NCBI RefSeq assembly: GCF_029227915.1
Contig: NC_079883.1
Location: forward strand, 18,536,001-18,600,000
Origin: Hydractinia symbiolongicarpus
Taxonomy: Eukaryota; Cnidaria; Hydrozoa; Anthoathecata; Hydractiniidae
DNA: 64,000 nt
Reading direction: 5' to 3'
Below are positions 52,931 through 61,849 of the stretch, piece after piece. A program made the translations under genes and the position numbers. Position 1 is the stretch's first letter. The number at the start of each line of letters is the position of its first letter. Below the pieces are notes generated by a model. It did not search any database. It worked only from the letters and a program-made list of their open reading frames with translations, and was not told where the DNA came from.

Positions 52931-55478
52931 GTCCTTTATTAGGCTGTAAGAGGCGATATTACAGTCGTTAGACGCATGTACCCGTAGTTAACGGTGTTAT
53001 AACGCCATGGCGCAATAGAAAACAACTTGGGACATCGTAGTCCGTTGAGAGTACATGGACTAGTCCGATCGTAACCTGCGCAGGCACGTGGAACAACGTG
53101 ATTTATGTATACGGACTTTATTAGGCAGCAAAAGGCCATATTACAGCCTTTAGGGGCCTGTACACGTGGTTGACGGTGTTATAAAGCTGTTGCGCAATTG
53201 CAAACAACTTGGGACGTCGTAGTCGATTGAGTGTGGAAGGATAAGATCAATGATAACCTGCGCAGGAACGTGCAACCACATGAAATACGTGTAAGGCTTT
53301 TATTAGCATACAAGAGGCTATATTACAGACCTTAGGGGCCTGTACACGTGGCTGACGCTGTTATAAAGCCATGACGCAATGGAAAACCACTTGGGACGTC
53401 GTAGTCCATTGAGAGCGGAAGGATTAGACCAATAGAAACCTGCGCAGGCAAGTGGGAAAACACGAATTGGGTGTACGGCCTTTGTTAGGCTGCAAAAGGC
53501 CATGCTATAGCCTTTAAAGGGCTGTACACGTGGCTGACTGTGTTATAAAGCCGTGGCGCAATGGAAAATCACTTGGGACGTCGTAGTCTATTGAGACTAC
53601 ATGGACTAGTCCGATCGTAAATTGCGCAGGCACGTTGATCTACGTTATTCATGTGTACGGCCTCTATTAGGCAGCAAAAGGCCATGCTATAGACTTTAGA
53701 GGCCTGTACACGTGGCTGACTGTGTTATAAAGCCGTGGCGCAATGGAAAACCCCTTGGGATGTCGTAGTCTATTGAAAGTGGAAGGATTACACCAATGCT
53801 AACCTGTGCAGGCACGTGCAACCACGTGATTTATGTATACGGACTTTATTAGGCCGCAAAAGGCGATATTACAGCCTTTAGGGGCCTGTACACGTGGTTG
53901 ACGGTGTTGTAAAGCCGTGGCGCTATGGAAAACAACTTGGGACATCATAGTCCATTGAGAGTGGAAGGATTAAACCAATGAGAACCTGCCCAGGCAATTG
54001 CAACCACGTGATGTACGTGTAAGGCCTTTATTAGGGTACAAGAAGCTATATTACAGCACTTAGGGGCCTGTGCGCGTGGCTGACGCTGTTATAACGCCAT
54101 GGCGCAATCGAAAACGGCTTGTGACGTTGTAGTCCATTGAGAGTGGAAGGATTAGACCTATGGTAACCTGCGCAGGCACGTGGAACAACGTGATTTATGT
54201 ATACGGACTTTATTAGGCCGCAAAAGGCCATATTACAGCCTTTAGGGGCCTGTACACGTGTTTGACGGTGTTGTAAAGCCGTGGCGCTATGGAAAACAAC
54301 TTGGGACGTCGTAGTCCTTTGAGAGTGGAAGGATAAGACCAATGATAACCTACGCAGGCACGTGCAACCACGTGATATATGTGTAAGGCCTTTATTAGGC
54401 TGTAAGAGGCGATATTACAGTCGTTAGACGCATGTACCCGTAGTTAACGGTGTTATAACGCCATGGCGCAATGGAAAACAACTTGGGACATCGTAGTCCG
54501 TTGAGAGTACATGGACTAGTCCGATCGTAACCTGCGCAGGCACGTGGAACAACGTGATTTATGTATACGGACTTTATTAGGCAGCAAAAGGCCATATTAC
54601 AGCCTTTAGGGGCCTGTACACGTGGTTGACGGTGTTATAAAGCTGTTGCGCAATTGCAAACAACTTGGGACGTCGTAGTCGATTGAGCGTGGAAGGATAA
54701 GATCAATGAGAACCTGCGCAGGAACGTGCAACCACGTGAAATACGTGTAAGGCTTTTATTAGGGTACAAGAGGCTATATTACAGACCTTAGGGGCCTGTA
54801 CACGTGGCTGACGCTGTTATAAAGCCATGACGCAATGGAAAACCACTTGGGACGTCGTAGTCCATTGAGAGTGGAAGGATTAGACCAATAAAAACCTGCG
54901 CAGGCAAGTGGAAAAACGCGAATTGGGTGTACGGCCTTTGTTAGGCTGCAAAAGGCCATGCTATAGCCTTTAGAGGCCTGTACACGTGGCTGACTGTGTT
55001 ATAAAGCCGTGGCGCAATGGAAAACCACTTGGGACGTCGTAGTCTATTGAGACTACATGGACTAGTCCGATCGTAACTTGTGCAGGCACGTGGATCTACG
55101 TGATTCATGTGTACGGCCTCTATTAGGCAGCAAAAGGCCATGCTATAGACTTTAGAGGCCTGTACACGTGGCTGACTGTGTTATAACGCCATGGCGCAAT
55201 CGAAAACGGCTTGTGACGTCGTAGTCCATTGAGAGTGGAAGGATTAGACCTATTGTAACCTGCGCAGGCACGTGGAACAGCGTGATTTATGTATACGGAC
55301 TTTATTAGGCCGCAAAAGGCCATATTACAGCCTTTAGGGGCCTGTACACGTGTTTGACGGTGTTGTAAAGCCGTGGCGCTATGGAAAACAACTTGGGACG
55401 TCGTAGTCCTTTGAGAGTGGAAGGATAAGACCAATGATAACCTACGCAGGCACGTGCAACCACGTGATATATGTGTAA
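52931..55478. repeat. 14-unit (2,548-bp) higher-order repeat, copy 2
   Basis: Order I-L-D-K-A-B-D2-N followed by I-L-D-K-A-N. It differs from copy 1 by having B-D2 where copy 1 has K-A. It retains the intact D2 unit (about 54,023) whose right half appears in the composite A units, so it looks like the less derived arrangement. Confidence 0.93.
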
Positions 55479-56570
55479 GTCCTTTATTAGGCTGTAAGAG
55501 GCGATATTACAGTCGTTAGACGCATGTACCCGTAGTTAACGGTGTTATAACGCCATGGCGCAATGGAAAACAACTTGGGACATCGTAGTCCGTTGAGAGT
55601 ACATGGACTAGTCCGATCGTAACCTGCGCAGGCACGTGGAACAACGTGATTTATGTATACGGACTTTATTAGGCAGCAAAAGGCCATGCTATAGACTTTA
55701 GAGGCCTGTACACGTGGCTGACTGTGTTATAAAGCCGTGTCGCAATGGAAAACCCCTTGGGACGTCGTAGTCCATTGAGAGTGGAAGGATTAGACCTATG
55801 GTAACCTGCGCAGGCACGTGGAACAACGTGATTTATGTATACGGACTTTATTAGGCCGCAAAAGGCCATATTACAGCCTTTAGGGGCCTGTACACGTGGT
55901 TGACGGTGTTATAAAGCTGTTGCGCAATTGCAAACAACTTGGGACGTCGTAGTCGATTGAGTGTGGAAGGATAAGATCAATGATAACCTACGCAGGCACG
56001 TGCAACCACGTGATATATGTGTAAGTCCTTTATTAGGCTGTAAGAGGCGATATTACAGTCGTTAGACGCATGTACCCGTAGTTAACGGTGTTATAACGCC
56101 ATGGCGCAATGGAAAACAACTTGGGACATCGTAGTCCGTTGAGAGTACATGGACTAGTCCGATCGTAACCTGCGCAGGCACGTGGAACAACGTGATTTAT
56201 GTATACGGACTTTATTAGGCAGCAAAAGGCCATGCTATAGACTTTAGAGGACTGTACACGTGGCTGACTGTGTTATAAAGCCGTGTCGCAATGGAAAACC
56301 CCTTGGGACGTCGTAGTCCATTGAGAGTGGAAGGATTAGACCTATGGTAACCTGCGCAGGCACGTGGAACAACGTGATTTATGTATACGGACTTTATTAG
56401 GCCGCAAAAGGCCATATTACAGCCTTTAGGGGCCTGTACACGTGGTTGACGGTGTTATAAAGCTGTTGCGCAATTGCAAACAACTTGGGACGTCGTAGTC
56501 GATTGAGTGTGGAAGGATAAGATCAATGATAACCTGCGCAGGAACGTGCAACCACGTGAAAAACGTGTAA
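55479..56570. repeat. Trimeric 546-bp higher-order repeat I-A-L, two copies
   Basis: Copies at 55,479-56,024 and 56,025-56,570. Both have TTAGACCTATGG after the A unit and an L-like unit starting with AGGCCGC and ending AGCTGTTGCGCAATTG. The first ends GATAACCTACGCAGGC while the second ends GATAACCTGCGCAGGA, marking the return to a D unit. Confidence 0.92.
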
Positions 56571-59300
56571 GGCTTTTATTAGGGTACAAGAGGCTATATT
56601 ACAGACCTTAGGGGCCTGTACACGTGGCTGACGCTGTTATAAAGCCATGACGCAATGGAAAACCACTTGGGACGTCGTAGTCCATTGAGAGTGGAAGGAT
56701 TAGACCAATAGAAACCTGCGCAGGCAAGTGGAAAAACGTAAATTGTGTGTACGGCCTTTGTTAGGCTGCAAAAGGCCATGCTATAGCCTTTAGAGGCCTG
56801 TACACGTGGCTGACTGTGTTATAAAGCCGTGGCGCTATGGAAAACCACTTGGGACGTCGTAGTCTATTGAGACTACATGGACTAGTCCGATCGTAACTTG
56901 CGCAGGCACGTGGATCTACGTGATTCATGTGTACGGCCTCTATTAGGCAGCAAAAGGCCATGCTATAGACTTTAGAGGCCTGTACACGTGGCTGACTGTG
57001 TTATAAAGCCGTGTCGCAATGGAAAACCCCTTGGGACGTCGTAGTCCATTGAGAGTGGAAGGATTACACCAATGCTAACCTGTGCAGGCACGTGCAACCA
57101 CGTGTTTTATGTATACGGACTTTATTAGGCCGCAAAAGGCCATATTACAGCCTTTAGGGGCCTGTACACGTGGTTGCCGGTGTTGTAAAGCCGTGGCGCT
57201 ATGGAAAACAACTTGGGACATCGTAGTCAATTGAGAGTGGAAGGGTTAGACCAATGAGAACCTGCCCAGGCACTTGCAACCACGTGATGTACGTGTAAGG
57301 CCTTTATTAGGCTGTAAGAGGCGATATTACAGTCGTTAGACGCATGTACCCGTAGTTAACGGTGTTATAACGCCATGGCGCAATGGAAAACAACTTGGGA
57401 CATCGTAGTCCGTTGAGAGTACATGGACTAGTCCGATCGTAACCTGCGCAGGCACGTGGAACAACGTGATTTATGTATACGGACTTTATTAGGCAGCAAA
57501 AGTCCATATTACAGCCTTTAGGGGCCTGTACACGTGGTTGACGGTGTTATAAAGCTGTTGCGCAATTGCAAACAACTTGGGACGTCGTAGTCGATTGAGT
57601 GTGGAAGGATAAGATCAATGATAACCTGCGCAGGAACGTGCAACCACGTGAAAAACGTGTAAGGCTTTTATTAGGGTACAAGAGGCTATATTACAGACCT
57701 TAGGGGCCTGTACACGTGGCTGACGCTGTTATAAAGCCATGACGCAATGGAAAACCACTTGGGACGTCGTAGTCCATTGAGAGTGGAAGGATTAGACCAA
57801 TAGAAACCTGCGCAGGCAAGTGGAAAAACGTAAATTGTGTGTACGGCCTTTGTTAGGCTGCAAAAGGCCATGCTATAGCCTTTAGAGGCCTGTACACGTG
57901 GCTGACTGTGTTATAAAGCCGTGGCGCAATGGAAAACCACTTGGGACGTCGTAGTCTATTGAGACTACATGGACTAGTCCGATCATAACTTGCGTAGGCA
58001 CGTGGAACAACGTGATTTATGTATACGGACTTTATTAGGCAGCAAAAGGCCATATTACAGCCTTTAGGGACCTGTACACGTGGTTGACAGTGTTATAAAG
58101 CTGTTCCGCAATTGCAAACAACTTGGGACGTCGTAGTCGATTGAGCGTGGAAGGATAAGATCAATGATAACCTGCGCAGGAACGTGCAACCACGTGAAAT
58201 ACGTGTAAGGCTTTTATTAGGGTACAAGAGGCTATATTACAGACCTTAGGGGCCTGTACACGTGGCTGACGCTGTTATAAAGCCATGACGCAATGGAAAA
58301 CCACTTGGGACGTCGTAGTCCATTGAGAGTGGAAGGATTAGACCAATAGAAACCTGCGCAGGCAAGTGGAAAAACGCGAATTGGGTGTACGGCCTTTGTT
58401 AGGCTGCAAAAGGCCATACTATAGCCTTTAGAGGCCTGTACACGTGGCTGACTGTGTTATAAAGCCGTGGCGCAATGGAAAACCACTTGGGACGTCGTAG
58501 TCTATTGAGACTACATGGACTAGTCCGATCGTAACTTGCGCAGGCACGTGGATCTACGTGATTCATGTGTACGGCCTCTATTAGGCAGCAAAAGGCCATG
58601 CTATAGACTTTAGAGGCCTGTACACGTGGCTGACTGTGTTATAAAGCCGTGTCGCAATGGAAAACCCCTTGGGACGTCGTACTCCATTGCGAGTGGAAGG
58701 ATTAGACCAATGGTAACCTGCGCAGGCACGTGGAACAACGTGATTTATGTATACGGACTTTATTAGGCCGCAAAAGGCCATATTACAGCCTTTAGGGGCC
58801 TGTACACGTGTTTGACGGTGTTGTAAAGCCGTGGCGCTATGGAAAACAACTTGGGACGTCGTAGTCCTTTGAGAGTGGAAGGATAAGACCAATGATAACC
58901 TACGCAGGCACGTGCAACCACGTGATATATGTGTAAGGCCTTTATTAAGCTGTAAGAGGCGATATTACAGTCGTTAGACGCATGTACCCGTAGTTAACGG
59001 TGTTATAACGCCATGACACAATGGAAAACAACTTGGGACATCGTAGTCCGTTGAGAGTACATGGACTAGTCCGATCGTAACTTGCGCAGGCACGTGGAAC
59101 AACGTGATTTATGTATACGGACTTTATTAGGCAGCAAAAGGCCATATTACAGCCTTTAGGGGCCTGTACACGTGGTTGACGGTGTTATAAAGCTGTTGCG
59201 CAATTGCAAACAACTTGGGACGTCGTAGTCGATTGAGCGTGGAAGGATAAGATCAATGATAACCTGCGCAGGAACGTGCAACCACGTGAAATACGTGTAA
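56571..59300. repeat. Six-unit (1,092-bp) repeat D-K-A-x-I-L and a shortened version
   Basis: D-K-A-B-I-L at 56,571-57,662, D-K-L at 57,663-58,208, D-K-A-N-I-L at 58,209-59,300. The first two share GTGAAAAACGTGTAAGG and GGAAAAACGTAAATTGTG, so the short block was duplicated from the first with internal loss of units. Confidence 0.9.
57425..57458. promoter_or_regulatory. Cluster of four perfect palindromes in an I unit (candidate protein-binding box)
   Basis: GGACTAGTCC (57,425-57,434), CGATCG (57,434-57,439), CCTGCGCAGG (57,443-57,452) and CACGTG (57,453-57,458) lie in 34 bp. The same cluster is seen in I units of the right part, for example with GGACTAGTCC starting at 50,509, 51,965, 53,057 and 54,513. 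Most other subtypes have GGATTAGACC and CAATGG at the same places and so lack the first two dyads. Binding by a protein is inference from symmetry and spacing only. Confidence 0.5.
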
Positions 59301-61121
59301 GGCTTTTATTAGGGTACAAGAGGCTATATTACAGACCTTAGGGGCCTGTACACGTGGCTGACGCTGTTATAAAGCCATGACGCAATGAAAAACCACTTGG
59401 GACGTCGTAGTCCATTGAGAGTGGAAGGATTAGACGAATAGAAACCTGCGCAGGCACGTGGAACAACGCAAATTAGGTGTACGGCCTTTATTAGGCCGCA
59501 AAAGGTCATATTACAGCCTTTAGAGACCTGTACACGTGGTTGACGGTGTTATAAAGCTGTGGCGCAATTGTAAACAACTTGGGACGTCGTAGTCTATTGA
59601 GACTACATGGACTAGTCCGATCGTAACTTGCGCAGGCACATGGATCTACGTGATTCATGTGTACGGCCTCTATTAGGCAGCAAAAGGCTATGCTATAGAC
59701 TTTAGAGGCCTGTACACGTGGCTGACTGTGTTATAAAGCCGTGTCGCAATGGAAAACCACTTAGGGACGTCGTAGTCCATTGAGAGTGGAAGGATTACAC
59801 CAATGCTGACCTGTGCAGGCACATGCAACCACGTGATGTACGTGTAAGGCATTTATTAGGCTGCATGAGGCCATTTTGCAATCGTTAGACGCATGTACTC
59901 GTAGTTAACGGTGTTATAACGCCATGGCGCAATGGAAAACGACTTGGGACGTCGTAGTCCATTGAGAGTGGAAGGATTAGACCAATGGTAACCTGCACAG
60001 GCACGTGAAACAACGTGATTTATGTATACCGACTTTATTAAGCCGCAAAAGGCCATATTACAGCCTTTAGGGGCCTGTACACGTGGTTGACGGTGTTGTA
60101 AAGCCGTGGCGCTATGGAAAACAACTTGGGACGTCGTAGTCCTTTGAGATTGGAAGGATAAGACCAATGATATCCTGCGCAGGCACTTGCAACCACGTGA
60201 TTTATGTGTAAGCCCTTTATTAGGCTGCAAGAGGCGATATTACAGTCGTTAGACGCATGTACCCGTAGTTAACGGTGTTATAACGCCATGGCGCAATGGA
60301 AAACAACTTGGGACGTCGTAGTCCATTGAGAGTACATGGACTAGTCCGATCGTAACTTGCGCAGGCACGTGGATCTACGTGAATCATGTGTACGGCCTCT
60401 ATTAGGCAGCAAAAGGCCATGCTATAGACTTTAGAGGCCTGTACGCGTGACTGACTGTGTTATAAAGCCGAGTCGCAATGGAAAACAACTTAAGACGTCG
60501 TAGTCCATTGAGAGTGGAAGGATAAGACCAATGCTAACCGGCGCAGGCACGTGGAACAACGCAAATTTTGTGTACGGCCTTTATTAGGCCGCAAAAGGTT
60601 ATATTAAAGCCTTTGGAGACCTGTACACGTGGTTGACGGTGTTATAAAGCTGTGGCGCAATTGCAAACAACTTGGGACGTCGTAGTCTATTGAGACTACA
60701 TGGACTAGTCCGATCGTAACTTGCGCAGGCACGTGGATCTACGTGATTCATGTGTACGGCCTCTATTAGGCAGCAAAAGGCCATGCTATAGACTTAAAAG
60801 GCCTGTACACGTGGCTGACTGTGTTATAAAGCCGTGTCGCAATGGAAAACCACTTGGGACGTCGTAGTCCATTGAGAGTGGAAGGATTACACCAATGCTG
60901 ACCTGTGCAGGCACGTGCAACCACGTGATATACGTGTAAGGCCTTTATTAGGCTGCAAGAGGCCATATTGCAAACGTTAGACGCATGTACTCGTAGTTAA
61001 CGGTGTTATAACGCCATGGCGCAATGGAAAACGACTTGGGACGTCGTAGTCCATTGAGAGTGGAAGGATTAGACCAATGGTAACCTGCGCAGGCACGTGG
61101 AAAAACGTGATTTATGTATAC
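59301..61121. repeat. Dispersed copy of the nine-unit repeat (right)
   Basis: Order D-E-A-F-G-H-A-E-A-F. The A unit near 59,763 carries the same one-base insertion (TTAGGGACG) as A units at 29,396 and 31,035, and the following F unit shares GGCTGCATGAGGC with the one near 29,493. This links the segment to the middle domain about 30 kb away. Confidence 0.88.
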
Positions 61122-61849
61122 GGACTTTATTAGGGCGCAAAAGGCCATATTACAGCCTTTAGGGGCCTGTACACGTGGTTGACGGTGTTGTAAAGCCGTA
61201 GCGCTATGGAAAACAACTTGGAACATCGTAGTCCATTGAGAGTGGAAGGATAAGACAAATGATAACCTACGCAGGCACGTGCAACCACGTGATATACGTG
61301 GAAGGCCTTTATTAGGCTACAAGAGGCTATATTACAGACCTTAGGGGCCTGTACACGTGGCTGACGCTGTTATAAAGCCATGGCGCAATAGAAAACCACT
61401 TGGGACGTCGTAGTCCATTGAGAGTGGAAGGATTAGACCAATGGTAATCTACGCAGGCACGTGCAACCACTTGATATACGTGTAAGGTATTTATTAGGCT
61501 GCAAGAGGCCATATTACAGTCGTTAGACGCATGCACTCGTAGTTAACGGTGTTATAACGCCATGGCGCAACGGCAAACGACTTGGGACGTCGTAGTCCAT
61601 TGAGAGGGGAAGGATTAGAACAATGGTAACCTGCGTAGGAACGTGCAACCACGTGATTTATGTATACGGACTTTATTAGGCCGCAAAAGGCCATATTACA
61701 GCCTTTAGGGGCCTGTACACATGTTTGACGGTGTTGTAAAGCCGTGGCGCTATGGAAAACAACTTGGGACGTCGTAGTCCTTTGAGAGTGGAAGGATAAG
61801 ACCAATGATAACCTACGCAGGCACGTGCAACCACGTGATATATGTGTAA
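61122..61849. repeat. Dispersed copy of the D*-F tetramer (M-D*-F), then N
   Basis: Units M, D* and F repeat the private variants of 45.8-48.9 kb: GGAAAAACGTGATTTATG, TACGTGGAAGGCC, GGTATTTATTAGG, GCAACGGCAAACG and GAGAGGGGAAGG. The F unit has GCATGCACTCG and CCATGGCGC, so it is a related rather than identical copy. It passes into an N unit at about 61,668. Confidence 0.85.

Noticed and set aside
57425-57458. Palindromes as terminal inverted repeats of a transposon
   Set aside because: They are internal to a unit, recur in register with the array, and there is no target-site duplication, internal element or transposase.
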